Below, piece after piece: positions 26,986-36,777 of a stretch of DNA of 64,000 nt. The notes beneath the pieces were generated by a model, which saw nothing but the letters and a program-made list of their open reading frames with translations, was not told the DNA's origin and searched no databases. The translations under genes were made by a program, and so were the position numbers. Numbering within the stretch: position 1 is the stretch's first letter; each line of letters opens with the position of its first letter. The stretch spans positions 1 through 64,000 of the forward strand of contig NZ_BKCG01000004.1 of the NCBI RefSeq assembly GCF_008974325.1, given 5' to 3'. This DNA comes from Patiriisocius marinus (GTDB lineage Bacteria > Bacteroidota > Bacteroidia > Flavobacteriales > Flavobacteriaceae).

Positions 26986-29654
26986 CAGAAGAAGAGAAAC
27001 AAATTTGGACATCAACCATTAAAAATGTTCTCAGAGAAAATGAAGAATGGGATGACAAAAACGCAAGTGAACGCTATCACGTAGTTTTTGAAGACATAAA
27101 GATGCCGCCAAAAGTTGTCTTGGCAAGAGTATTTGATCACATTGAAGAAAAATATCCTGAATTAGAGCTCAAATCAGTCGGTGGCGGTGTTCCCACAAAT
27201 CAATTTTTAGAAGACTTTGGTTTTAAAATAATAGAAGACCTATTATTTAATAATACAGATTCAAAAAAACTAAAAAAGCATATTGATAAGAAGGTAAATA
27301 ACAGATCATTATTTCAAGACTTTATCAATTTTGGATCTCAAATTTTAAACGACCTAGAGATTGAAGTTTATAAGGTAAGAATGGCTTTAGAAAGTCAAGG
27401 TAATCTTTCGGTCATTGTAGGTATGCGTGCTGCGTATTCTTATAACGAAAAAGATAGAGTGTCTCAGATAGGCTTTTTGGTAAGTACATCTTTCAAAGAA
27501 AAACATAGCGATAATTACGACTTCGTTTATGAATACCCATATAAAGGCAATCCAGATCAATGCTTTATAAAAATAGCAGTAGATGATTGGAATGAGATAG
27601 ATAGCAAGCTTTTACAAGAACATAAAATACAGTTCAAGCTTCAATATGACGAGATCAAAAATTCAAAACGAACACAATGGAATGTAGAAGCAAAAACAAC
27701 AAATAATGCTTATAAGTACATCCTTTTTAAGAATGAAAATATTGAAGATTTTATGACAGATCAAATAACACAAGATTCAGATATGGATTTAGTCCAAGCC
27801 TTAAGAGGCAAATACAAAAGAATCTGGCGATGCGCTGACTCCAATAAATGGGATGTTTTGAAAGAATACGATCTGTTGACATTTGACTGGTTAAATAATG
27901 ATATAGATTACCGATCTATTAATATAAAAAACTTAGAAAGAGGACAACGAGCTATTGAACCTTGGGTTAATCAAATGAGAAGTGGCGATTTAGTATTTAT
28001 AATGGGTAAAAATCAATACAATGGGATAGCTATTATTGAGTCCAGTTATAAATATCAAGAGAATATTATTGATATGGGTAGCAACGGTGAGAAACCATCC
28101 GTAAAGATTTCTTATATACACAAACTCGATCGACCAATCGATCACGGAATGCCATCCCACAACAATCCTACGACATTTGCCTATATCGATAAATATAGGT
28201 TTAGCTTAGAAAACACTGTAACGATGCTAGAGCAAAAAGTTCCTGAAGCATACGAAGCACTATTGGATCTGATAAAGAATAGTTCAAATCAAACAGGTAA
28301 AAAGAATAAGAATAGTGAAAATAGTTCTGAGGTAATAAACCAAATCCTTTTCGGTCCACCAGGAACAGGGAAAACATATCAGACGATTAGTACGGCGCTT
28401 TCTATAATAGATCCAGAATTTTTTAGGACTAATAAAAAGAATAGAGAAGCATTGGTAGCTAAGTTTAAAGAACTCACAATTTCAAATTGGACAGAAACTT
28501 CTGGACAAATAGCATTTTGTACTTTTCATCAATCATTTACTTATGAAGATTTTGTAGAAGGTATCAAACCAAAAGTAGTAGATGACAAGGATATCATTTA
28601 CGAGGTGCAAAAAGGTGTTTTTAAAGCACTATGTGATCGAGCCAGAACTGCAACTAATGACACCTCAGATTTTGATACTGTTATAAGCAAGCTTCAAAAT
28701 CATATACTTGAAAATGGCGTAGTAACGCTACAAACTAATCGTGGGAATAAGTTTGATGTTAATTATACGGGACAGACTACTTTTAGAATAAAACCTCACG
28801 AGTCCACACAAGAAAACCCACAATATCCTGCAGCGATAGATAATATTCGTATGCTATATGAAGGCGCTCCTTTAACAGATGTGTACAATCCTTCTTATGT
28901 AAAAGGCATACTGGAACATTTATTTGAAGAATATGGCTTATCTAAATTTGAGGAAGTAAAAGACAATGACAAACCTTATGTAATCATCATTGATGAAATC
29001 AATCGAGGAAATGTAGCTGCCATATTTGGAGAGCTCATAACTTTAATAGAAGTAGATAAAAGAGCTGGTGGCAAAGAAGAGTTGAGTGTCATTCTACCGT
29101 ATTCTAAAAAAGAATTTAAAGTACCAAACAATGTACACATCATAGGAACTATGAACACTGCCGACCGTTCTGTAGAAGCACTAGATAGTGCTTTGAGAAG
29201 ACGATTTAGTTTCAAAGAAATAATGCCTAAATATGATGTTATTCAAAATCACCTAAAAGAGAAGAACAACTGGAATGATTTAGAAATACATTCTATTTTA
29301 GAAAAAATCAATAAGCGGATTACACGATTGGTAGATAGAGATCATCAGATAGGACATTCTTATTTCCTGAACTTTACAGATAGATCAAATCACGGAATTA
29401 CTCAGAAACTAAAGAGTATTTTTTCAGAAAATATAATCCCTTTACTTCAAGAGTACTTTTTCAATGATTTCAATAAAATAGGTTTGGTTTTAGGGAGAGA
29501 TTTTTTAAAAGCTGTAGAAAAAGATAAAAACATTTTTGCAGATTTTCCTGAAGGTGATAGTGGTAATTATGAAGACGACATTTTCGAAATCATCGATCCA
29601 ATTGATATGAAAAACGACCAGTTTCTTGCAGCCATTCAAAAGCTTGTTAATTGA
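26982..29654 (+). CDS. mcrB: McrB-type GTPase subunit of a modification-dependent restriction system
   Basis: The protein has 890 residues, much longer than E. coli McrB (459). The McrB AAA+ core is C-terminal: Walker A FGPPGTGKTYQT near 460, Walker B VIIIDEINRGN near 667, then GTMNTADRSVEALDSALRRRF with sensor 1 and the Arg finger. The N-terminal half has a small winged-helix-like start, a DUF3578-like block (GNLSVIVGMRAAYSYN) and an EVE-like block near 275-400 (IWRCADSNKWD, MRSGDLVFIMGKNQYNG). An EVE domain would be expected to read modified bases. Together with McrC it should cut DNA carrying modified cytosine. It overlaps the genes on both sides by 4 bp. Confidence 0.93.
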   Translation: MTEEEKQIWTSTIKNVLRENEEWDDKNASERYHVVFEDIKMPPKVVLARVFDHIEEKYPELELKSVGGGVPTNQFLEDFGFKIIEDLLFNNTDSKKLKKHIDKKVNNRSLFQDFINFGSQILNDLEIEVYKVRMALESQGNLSVIVGMRAAYSYNEKDRVSQIGFLVSTSFKEKHSDNYDFVYEYPYKGNPDQCFIKIAVDDWNEIDSKLLQEHKIQFKLQYDEIKNSKRTQWNVEAKTTNNAYKYILFKNENIEDFMTDQITQDSDMDLVQALRGKYKRIWRCADSNKWDVLKEYDLLTFDWLNNDIDYRSINIKNLERGQRAIEPWVNQMRSGDLVFIMGKNQYNGIAIIESSYKYQENIIDMGSNGEKPSVKISYIHKLDRPIDHGMPSHNNPTTFAYIDKYRFSLENTVTMLEQKVPEAYEALLDLIKNSSNQTGKKNKNSENSSEVINQILFGPPGTGKTYQTISTALSIIDPEFFRTNKKNREALVAKFKELTISNWTETSGQIAFCTFHQSFTYEDFVEGIKPKVVDDKDIIYEVQKGVFKALCDRARTATNDTSDFDTVISKLQNHILENGVVTLQTNRGNKFDVNYTGQTTFRIKPHESTQENPQYPAAIDNIRMLYEGAPLTDVYNPSYVKGILEHLFEEYGLSKFEEVKDNDKPYVIIIDEINRGNVAAIFGELITLIEVDKRAGGKEELSVILPYSKKEFKVPNNVHIIGTMNTADRSVEALDSALRRRFSFKEIMPKYDVIQNHLKEKNNWNDLEIHSILEKINKRITRLVDRDHQIGHSYFLNFTDRSNHGITQKLKSIFSENIIPLLQEYFFNDFNKIGLVLGRDFLKAVEKDKNIFADFPEGDSGNYEDDIFEIIDPIDMKNDQFLAAIQKLVN

Positions 29655-30928
29655 TAATAGATAATCATCAATATAAACCATTACAATTTTTTGAATATGA
29701 CAGAGTCACTTTCAAGGGTAAATGGAGCGATCCTAAGTTTAATAAAACTCACTTTGAGGCTTTTGAGCAATATTACATAGCTAATCCTGACACTTCATTT
29801 TTTGAACTTATTCCTAATGGTGTGCGATTCAAACAATATGTTGGTGTAGTTCAGATAGGTAAAACAACTATCGAGGTGCTTCCCAAAGCAGGTAGGCATT
29901 CTGAAAAAGATGTATGGCAAGGTGTTTTGTTGGATATGCTTAAAGCCTGCCATTTACTTACTGCGCGTAATACAGGAACTGCCCAACTACGATTAAAGTC
30001 TAATTCGCTATTACATCTCTACTTTGAATTATTTTTAAATGAAGTAGAACTGCTTATAAAAAGAGGCCTTATTAAAAAATACAGGCGAGAAAATGCGCAA
30101 GCAAAATCATTAAGAGGACCTATTCAGTTTGCAAAACAAATTGCAAATAATACCATTCACAAGGAGCGCTTCTACATTAACGATAGCCTGTACGATAAAG
30201 ATCATCACATCCATCAAATTTTAAATGAAACAATAAGAGTAATCTCCCATTTTACTGATGAAGCCGTCGTGCGTGACAAACTTAACCGAGTTAAGGCATT
30301 ATTTCCAGAAACAAAATCACTGAAAGTAGTAAGTTCAGATTTTAAAAAGATTCCGCTTTCGCGAAAGCATATACCATATGAAAAAGCGCTTCTTATATCT
30401 GAGTTGATTCTCTTAAACTATCGACCAGATATCAAGTCAGGAAGTCGTGATTTAATTGCTCTGATGTTTGATATGAACAAACTATGGGAAGAATACATAC
30501 TACAATCATTGAGGCGTGAAGGAAGCGATAGATTTACTATACGAGGTCAAAAGCAAAAAGTTTTTTGGAACAACTCTAAAGTTATCAAACCAGATATCGT
30601 AATTGAAACTAAAGATAAAGTCAACACCTATATCGTTGATACTAAATGGAAAGTAGTTAATGATGGTAAACCTGGCGATGACGATTTAAAACAGATGTAT
30701 GCTTATAATTACAGATGGAATTGTAATCATAGTATGCTTTTATATCCATCTACGACAGACCAAACTAAAGTAAAAGGACAATATTTTAAAGCAGAAGATG
30801 GAAAAAGCCATTCCTGTGAATTAGCTTTTGCTCAAGTTTTAGATGGTAAAACATTAAATAAAAATATAGCGAAGGAGATATTACATTCGTTTGAGAATAG
30901 TAAAGAATCAATCGAGAATGTTCCATAG
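29651..30928 (+). CDS. mcrC: McrC-type nuclease subunit
   Basis: The protein has 425 residues. It starts at a TTG that overlaps the mcrB stop (TTGA), and I see no better ATG. The C-terminal PD-(D/E)xK nuclease motif is present: IKPDIVIE near 315 and YIVDTKWK near 330. The N-terminal part (IGKTTIEVLPKAG, WQGVLLDMLKACH) matches the McrC family. The stop lies 5 bp from the convergent end of the MoxR-like gene, which is a backbone gene, so the cargo is packed tightly against the backbone. The palindrome at 30355 falls in this gene. Confidence 0.93.
   Translation: MIIDNHQYKPLQFFEYDRVTFKGKWSDPKFNKTHFEAFEQYYIANPDTSFFELIPNGVRFKQYVGVVQIGKTTIEVLPKAGRHSEKDVWQGVLLDMLKACHLLTARNTGTAQLRLKSNSLLHLYFELFLNEVELLIKRGLIKKYRRENAQAKSLRGPIQFAKQIANNTIHKERFYINDSLYDKDHHIHQILNETIRVISHFTDEAVVRDKLNRVKALFPETKSLKVVSSDFKKIPLSRKHIPYEKALLISELILLNYRPDIKSGSRDLIALMFDMNKLWEEYILQSLRREGSDRFTIRGQKQKVFWNNSKVIKPDIVIETKDKVNTYIVDTKWKVVNDGKPGDDDLKQMYAYNYRWNCNHSMLLYPSTTDQTKVKGQYFKAEDGKSHSCELAFAQVLDGKTLNKNIAKEILHSFENSKESIENVP
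30355..30368. repeat. Element palindrome GCTTTCGCGAAAGC
   Basis: A perfect 14-bp copy inside mcrC, encoding IPLSRKH. Confidence 0.9.
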
Positions 30929-30933
30929 ATTAA

Positions 30934-31884
30934 TCATCCAATCCGCCTCTTAAACTCAGTTATAAAGGCCTGTTTCATACCACTACTTTTATAAGAATTC
31001 AAGAATCCTTCAAGGTTAATTTCGGTCTTGATATGTTCTGCTTTTTCTTTAGTCATTGCAATGAAATAACTGTGTAGAGCATCCTTCAAGGTTTTACCAT
31101 TAGGCATCTTGCGATAGGTCTTGCCAAACTCATCTTTCATTCCAGTTTCTCGCTTCATTTCAAGCTCGTAGGCACGTTCAAAGTTGAGCATTGTACGAAG
31201 TGTCATAATATCTTCCGTATCGTCGTCGCCAGCTTCTTTGCCTTCGTACTTAAGAATCGATTTTCTAATGGTTAAACAAATATCTACGACTGCTGGATAA
31301 ACGAGCTGTCTTTCTAAGGTTTCATTAAAACCAATGCGGTAAATACAACCGCTAAAACGATCTAATAATGAAGCATCTTGTTTGTTATTTCCAACGTAGT
31401 TTCCACTTGCGCCTTTACCAATAACATTACCCGTAGCAATACAGCCAAAGCTTCTATGCTTTTTAATAGGCTCATTATTTCCATTAAAGATGATAGCATC
31501 TTCACGCGCACTTTTTGCCAATGCATCATTTAATAATCCAGCAGTATTAGCATCAAGCTTTGGCATTTCGTCAAGGATTAAAACCTTTCCATCACGCCAA
31601 GCTTCGATAAGAGCTCCTTCTTTATAACCTGAAATAGTTTGACCACCTTTAATATCAATAGGCGAAGTCCATTGATTACAATTCACAATAGTAAATGGCA
31701 ATTCCTGTCCATCATTTTCGGCTCGTCCTTTTATGGCGTATGCTATTTTCTCGCCTATGGTCGTTTTTCCTGTTCCGGCACTTCCCACTAAGTATGGATT
31801 GTTCCCAACACTTAAATCATCCATAATTTTCATAAACTGTGGAATCTGTTGTACTTCTGGGATATCTAATTTTCTGTTGTTCAT
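30934..31884 (-). CDS. MoxR/CobS-type AAA+ ATPase
   Basis: The protein has 316 residues. Walker A GSAGTGKTT lies near 36-44, Walker B VLILDEMPK near 108, sensor 1 IATGN near 153, and an Arg-finger region LLDRFSG near 180. Spacing and sequence fit the AAA_5 group (MoxR, CobS). Such ATPases remodel partners, often VWA-domain proteins. On this element the DUF7192-like protein at 16602 is a candidate VWA-like partner. It is the last gene of a five-gene minus-strand operon, 2 bp after the 70-residue gene. Confidence 0.88.
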   Translation of the reverse strand: MNNRKLDIPEVQQIPQFMKIMDDLSVGNNPYLVGSAGTGKTTIGEKIAYAIKGRAENDGQELPFTIVNCNQWTSPIDIKGGQTISGYKEGALIEAWRDGKVLILDEMPKLDANTAGLLNDALAKSAREDAIIFNGNNEPIKKHRSFGCIATGNVIGKGASGNYVGNNKQDASLLDRFSGCIYRIGFNETLERQLVYPAVVDICLTIRKSILKYEGKEAGDDDTEDIMTLRTMLNFERAYELEMKRETGMKDEFGKTYRKMPNGKTLKDALHSYFIAMTKEKAEHIKTEINLEGFLNSYKSSGMKQAFITEFKRRIG

Positions 31885-31886
31885 TC

Positions 31887-32099
31887 TTAATTTCTTTTTG
31901 CTTTTTTGAAGAGCTTATCGGCAGCTTCGTTGGCTTCTTTTTTGGTTGAGTAGATACCATCGATTACATCTGCATCCATACCACGCCTAAATTTATTCTT
32001 GAGTTCTTGCATCGTTGTCGATTGACCATCAAATATGGATTTTCGAGTTCTGTAAAGTGGTGTGTACACGATGTACATTTTGTTAGGATTCACTTTCAT
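31887..32099 (-). CDS. Unknown basic protein, 70 residues
   Basis: The product has an N-terminal strand segment (KMYIVYTPLYRTRK) and a Lys/Ala-rich C-terminal helix (STKKEANEAADKLFKKAKRN). It has no spacer to the upstream helicase gene (stop and start adjoin) and 2 bp to the MoxR-like gene, so it is clearly within the operon. I do not recognise a family. Confidence 0.65.
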   Translation of the reverse strand: MKVNPNKMYIVYTPLYRTRKSIFDGQSTTMQELKNKFRRGMDADVIDGIYSTKKEANEAADKLFKKAKRN

Positions 32100-35000
32100 C
32101 TATTTCAAAGCAATTTGTAGTTGATTAATTAATTCATCGATAGACGCGATTTGAGCGATGGTATCTTCATAGAAAACACGACCTAAATCTTGAGCGGTGT
32201 AATACCCAAAAACAAATTCTGCATTCCCATCTTCGTGTAGATTATTCAAAATAAAATAACCCATTGCCTCAATCGCTTCGTGTAATGGCAAGTCTCTTGC
32301 TTCTTCAATGATGGTATTAAAATCGTCTTTAATACCTGTCTGAAGAATCGTTGTTTTCCAATCTTGGTAAGGTTCTTCAACATTCTTAAAAATGGGAATG
32401 AGCGAATAGTTGTATTTCTCTTTATCGGTTAGAGGTCGATTGTAAATCACTAAACCAAATTCATAATCTGCAGATGGTTCTTCATAACTCACAAAACCAA
32501 TAGTAGGATTACTTCCTTGGCCATACGCCCGACCTAATTGATACTTAAAATTTCCTTTTTTCTGTTTGGTCTGTGCTTTCCAGTCCGTTTCATTTTCAAT
32601 TTCCCAATCTTCGAGTTCACGAGCTTTGCCCATATACTGCACTTGAAAAGCATCCAATCGATTTAGAAACGGTTGCAGGTTTTCCAAATGTAATGCGCCA
32701 GTCATATCGCCAGCATTTTGCACAAAATCTGGTAATTCGTCTTGTGATTGACCAGATTCTCGTCTTAATAACGAACGTAGTTTTTCGTCAATTACCGCTG
32801 GATATAAATCCTTTTTGTCTAAATAGACTTGATAGTAATTATCACTTATTCGCTTTGCGCGAAAACTTAACTTGTGATCTGCAAAGAAGTCATCTAAATC
32901 CAATTTGCTAATAATTGGATACGCTTCAGAAACGGGAAGCAATGCCGAATCTGCCTCGCCTTCTTTGCCAAAGTCTCTATGCAATAGGATTCCATTCTTG
33001 ATGGTTCCTTCTTTGGTATTGTATTTAATCAATTTGTTTTGAGTACCGATCTGACCTGAAGCACCTACGATATTCTCGGTTAGAATGTGTCTGCGTTCAC
33101 GTTTTGAAGATGCTTTTTTTATAAGTTCATTCCATTCCAAATTTACCATTTGCACATCTGCATCGGTAATGCCACGACTCTCTGTAAATACCTGGCTAAT
33201 GAAACTCTGCTCGGCAGGCTGTAAACTGTAGGTTAAAATCTTACGGGAATCTGTAACACCAAATTTTAAACTGATATTACTCAACGTATATGGGTTCTTA
33301 CCAGATTTCCCGACGCTCACACCCAAGAAGATTCCCCAAGATGGTTTAATGGTCGTACCAATAAACGGAACACGAATCACATCGCCAATATTCCACATAT
33401 TTATATAGCGCAGAATGATGCCTTGAATATTTTCTAAACCAGCAATATAAGTGGTAAGCTGAGAAGTCTTCTGATTGATAAGGGCTTCAAGTTTATTCCA
33501 ATCCGATAGAATCTTTTCATTCTCTTCTTCGGTTTCTCCGCTACCTCTTTGTGGTAATATTTCACGATCTTCTTTTAGTTTTTCTATGACTTTGAATCGC
33601 TTTGCTTTTCGGTCTTCTAACAATTTAGGATACGCTTCGTTGATTTGATCTTCTAACTTTAATCGCACCGGAACTGGTTTTTCGCCATCGAGTGCATCTT
33701 GAATACGTTCATCGATATCTTGTTTGGTGAAAGGTCTCTTCAGATTATTGATGATGGTAATATCTCGAACCGTGTCTTTACCAAACGGCGTACGACCGCC
33801 TTGACCTTTTTGAAACAGGAAACGCTTTTTTACTTCGGCATCGAGTGGTAAGAATTCAGTTTCCAAGTCATAGGTTCCTTGTTGTTTTTCTAGTTTGATT
33901 TGATGGTCGTAACGCTCTAATAAATCATCATACAAAGCATCTTGATCTTCCACTTTTAATAGTCCAGCTCTTCCTGTCAATTGACGAATAGCACCTTCTT
34001 TGAAACCATTACGCTCATAAGAAATAAAGCCTCGCTTATCGGTTTTCTTTTGATAGGTAGGATAACCCAATTGTTCCATCATCTCTTGGTTTTCATCTAC
34101 CCAATTCCACGCAGCGATATCTCCATATTTGTTTAGGAAGTCGGCACTTTTCAGCGTGTCGTCATTCGTCTTTTGTGATCCTGTGGTGTTCGCATCAAGC
34201 GATTTTAATTTCGCTTTAAGCATTGTCATTAAACGCTTTTCGGTAGGAATGTCGCTGGTTATATAATAGTACTCTGGCAAGTTCACTTGACCAGTACGAT
34301 TGATACGACCACGTTTTTGAACTTCGGTATTGATATCCAATTCAAACTGATGCACAATCATTGCACGTTGACGCTGATCTTTAAAATCTTTACTCGCGTG
34401 TGCAGAAGATCCTGTACTACCACTTTGATTAATAAGCAGCACATCATAATCGCCACTATTAAACATTCTAAAAGAGCGTTCTGTATTACTTCGAAAAGAC
34501 TCTACAGCCGCTTCATCATCGGTTAAATCGATACGTTGATTACGACCGGTAACTTCTGCTACTTTAAAGAACATATCCGAATGTCCGCCTAAGTGTTTGG
34601 GTTTCTTTTCGGTTTGTAATAAATGAATCAACTCGTCAATGGGCGAAATAGAAAGTCCCGAACTTTCTAATAACATTCGTTTTTTGATGTCGTTGTATTT
34701 TTCAATACCATTCTGAGGCAATTCCTCTAACTGAATACGTTCTCTGGTTTTTTCGCCATCAATCGCCACATAATTATAGTTGAAGATTCCGTCAAGTCCT
34801 TTTACCAAAGTTCTAACAAAGTCCAGTTGTTCTTTAGGAATGACATCGCCACTTACTAAATTCAAATCTTTCAAGAACGCACCCATTGTGGATTTGAATG
34901 CGATGACTACCTTTTTGTCTTCCTTCAGTAATTTGATGGTGTGTGCTACCACATCTTTGACTTTCAAAGCAAATAGCATTTGGTCAATGATATTGAACAC

Positions 35001-36359
35001 ACGAGAGAAATATGGCGATTGTTTTACGCCAAGTCCTCTTGGTTTTGAAGACATATGCTCTCCTTGCGCTTTCGCGGAAGCGTGAACATCTGCCAATAAT
35101 GGCGCAACAAATTCCTGCTCAAAAGCGACCACATCATTCATTAAACTAATGATGCGATTCACACTCTCACGACTCTTACTGCGTTGTGGTTCGGCATCCA
35201 GTGTAATATAATCTACATTGATACCTTCGTTGGAACGCTGACGTCTAATGAGCTGACCACTTTCTGAAAGATTTGAAGCTACAATTTCTTGCAGCGCCAA
35301 TCCGCCACTTGTCATTGAACGCACAAAATTCGAGTCGGTCAATCCTGTTTCAGCGATGGCGGTTTTCTTCGCATAGAAAGGCATCACTTCTGGATATTTG
35401 GCGAACGTAGCACTCAAAAAGCAACAGGCTTTAGTTTGCGGTAAGACTTCGCGCATCCAGGTACCGATGATAGAATCGAAACCACCAGCCATATGCGACT
35501 CGTCGAGAATGAAGATGAGTTTCTTGTATTTCTTACTTCCGTCGATTCCGTTATTTACCATTTTTTCAATCCACATTCGTTTATATGGATGTGCAGATTG
35601 CACCTGAGAATAGGTGGCAAAAATCATATCGTAACCCAATGGTAGATGGTCGAGCGTCAATGGAATTTTAATCGTTGGCATTTTGTCGGGATCTGGTAAC
35701 TTCTTACCAATCTTTTTATGGTATTCAATAGACTCTGGACTCTCCGTTGGAAATTCTATTTCGTTTGAAATCAAGTCAGCTTGGGCAGAACTACTGAGTG
35801 GACTAAATACCACATTACCATCTGCATCTTTAATCTTTGCATTAGTATCTGTATTGACAATAAAAGGTCTAATATTTTCAAAACCTATCGCTTTCAAATC
35901 GCGATACATATCGGTAAACAAGTCTGGTTTTTTAGTGAAAAAGACAGGAATATAATCGTTCATAACTGCGTGTCGTATCACCGCAGCAGCCTGCCGACCT
36001 TTTCCTATTCCTGTCTGATCTGCTATAATTATGCCTTGCTCATTCTCAAATTGCTTGAGATACAAACCAACCGCATCAACCTGTTCTGCGCCCAATCCAC
36101 TCCACAATTGTTTGGTAGATTCGTACTTTAATTGGTTACGCACATAATTATCAATATTGCCTTTTGATTTCACAATACTGTTGAGCGACTTCTGAACCTC
36201 AAATGCCATATTACGAGGAATAAGCGTATTCATTCGGTATGGAGCTTTTGACTTTGGAACGTATTCCACTAAAGCACTTTCTTGCGTGGCAAGTTTTGCA
36301 ACTTCTTCGGCATCTTGCTTAAAATCTGCCTGTTCTATTTCTAATTCTTGATTACTCAT
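32100..36359 (-). CDS. Strawberry-notch-type SF2 helicase, DarB-like
   Basis: The protein has 1,419 residues. The motor has a Walker A variant ADQTGIGKGR at 113-122, a DEAH-like ILDESHMAGG near 294, motif III LSATFAK near 320 and a motif VI-like KRGRINRTGQ near 705 preceded by NQSGSTGSSAHAS. The GxGKGR Walker variant and the HAS/QxxGRxxRTGQ block are marks of strawberry-notch helicases, which in phages and plasmids form the motor of DarB-type anti-restriction proteins. The region after 900 is a long accessory part without motifs I know. The gene is coupled to the 141-residue gene by an 8-bp overlap and followed without a gap by the 70-residue gene. It probably works with the methylase-like protein at 36774. 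A role in protecting incoming DNA is inferred. Confidence 0.85.
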   Translation of the reverse strand: MSNQELEIEQADFKQDAEEVAKLATQESALVEYVPKSKAPYRMNTLIPRNMAFEVQKSLNSIVKSKGNIDNYVRNQLKYESTKQLWSGLGAEQVDAVGLYLKQFENEQGIIIADQTGIGKGRQAAAVIRHAVMNDYIPVFFTKKPDLFTDMYRDLKAIGFENIRPFIVNTDTNAKIKDADGNVVFSPLSSSAQADLISNEIEFPTESPESIEYHKKIGKKLPDPDKMPTIKIPLTLDHLPLGYDMIFATYSQVQSAHPYKRMWIEKMVNNGIDGSKKYKKLIFILDESHMAGGFDSIIGTWMREVLPQTKACCFLSATFAKYPEVMPFYAKKTAIAETGLTDSNFVRSMTSGGLALQEIVASNLSESGQLIRRQRSNEGINVDYITLDAEPQRSKSRESVNRIISLMNDVVAFEQEFVAPLLADVHASAKAQGEHMSSKPRGLGVKQSPYFSRVFNIIDQMLFALKVKDVVAHTIKLLKEDKKVVIAFKSTMGAFLKDLNLVSGDVIPKEQLDFVRTLVKGLDGIFNYNYVAIDGEKTRERIQLEELPQNGIEKYNDIKKRMLLESSGLSISPIDELIHLLQTEKKPKHLGGHSDMFFKVAEVTGRNQRIDLTDDEAAVESFRSNTERSFRMFNSGDYDVLLINQSGSTGSSAHASKDFKDQRQRAMIVHQFELDINTEVQKRGRINRTGQVNLPEYYYITSDIPTEKRLMTMLKAKLKSLDANTTGSQKTNDDTLKSADFLNKYGDIAAWNWVDENQEMMEQLGYPTYQKKTDKRGFISYERNGFKEGAIRQLTGRAGLLKVEDQDALYDDLLERYDHQIKLEKQQGTYDLETEFLPLDAEVKKRFLFQKGQGGRTPFGKDTVRDITIINNLKRPFTKQDIDERIQDALDGEKPVPVRLKLEDQINEAYPKLLEDRKAKRFKVIEKLKEDREILPQRGSGETEEENEKILSDWNKLEALINQKTSQLTTYIAGLENIQGIILRYINMWNIGDVIRVPFIGTTIKPSWGIFLGVSVGKSGKNPYTLSNISLKFGVTDSRKILTYSLQPAEQSFISQVFTESRGITDADVQMVNLEWNELIKKASSKRERRHILTENIVGASGQIGTQNKLIKYNTKEGTIKNGILLHRDFGKEGEADSALLPVSEAYPIISKLDLDDFFADHKLSFRAKRISDNYYQVYLDKKDLYPAVIDEKLRSLLRRESGQSQDELPDFVQNAGDMTGALHLENLQPFLNRLDAFQVQYMGKARELEDWEIENETDWKAQTKQKKGNFKYQLGRAYGQGSNPTIGFVSYEEPSADYEFGLVIYNRPLTDKEKYNYSLIPIFKNVEEPYQDWKTTILQTGIKDDFNTIIEEARDLPLHEAIEAMGYFILNNLHEDGNAEFVFGYYTAQDLGRVFYEDTIAQIASIDELINQLQIALK

Positions 36360-36777
36360 TCTTATGTTGGGCTAATGCTTCTAAATAGGTTCTTAGTGTA
36401 ATTTCTGAATACAGCTGAATCGCTTCTTCTTTACCCATTCCGCTTCCATAAAGCAGGGAATCTTGAGGCGCAGTTTCATCCAGTTTATCCCAACTTTCTT
36501 TAAGCGTCCAGAGTGCGAGTTGCATCTTGTCTGTATTGGCAAGAAAGTCAGCTATTTCTCCTACCGATTTCCCTTCGGTATAGACCAGCTCCAGATAATC
36601 TTCAATAAGAGCAATTGGGTTTTCACCTTTCGCAAAAGCGTGTTCCACCAGTTGATGTAATTGAATGTAAAGCGCTGCTTCGTGATCTTCATAGCGTTCA
36701 AAAGGTTTTGTGTTTGTGACCATAAAGAGCTTTGTGCTCGTGTCGTTAGGCATTAATTGATTATTGAAATAAATCAT
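36352..36777 (-). CDS. Unknown helical protein between methylase and helicase genes
   Basis: The protein has 141 residues, mostly helical and acidic (IQLHQLVEHAFAKGENPIAL, VGEIADFLANTDKMQLALWT). Its start overlaps the methylase stop by 4 bp and its end overlaps the helicase start by 8 bp, so the three are strongly coupled and may form a complex. A degenerate palindrome near 36626-36640 encodes HAFAKGE. No family is recognised. Confidence 0.7.
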   Translation of the reverse strand: MIYFNNQLMPNDTSTKLFMVTNTKPFERYEDHEAALYIQLHQLVEHAFAKGENPIALIEDYLELVYTEGKSVGEIADFLANTDKMQLALWTLKESWDKLDETAPQDSLLYGSGMGKEEAIQLYSEITLRTYLEALAQHKNE

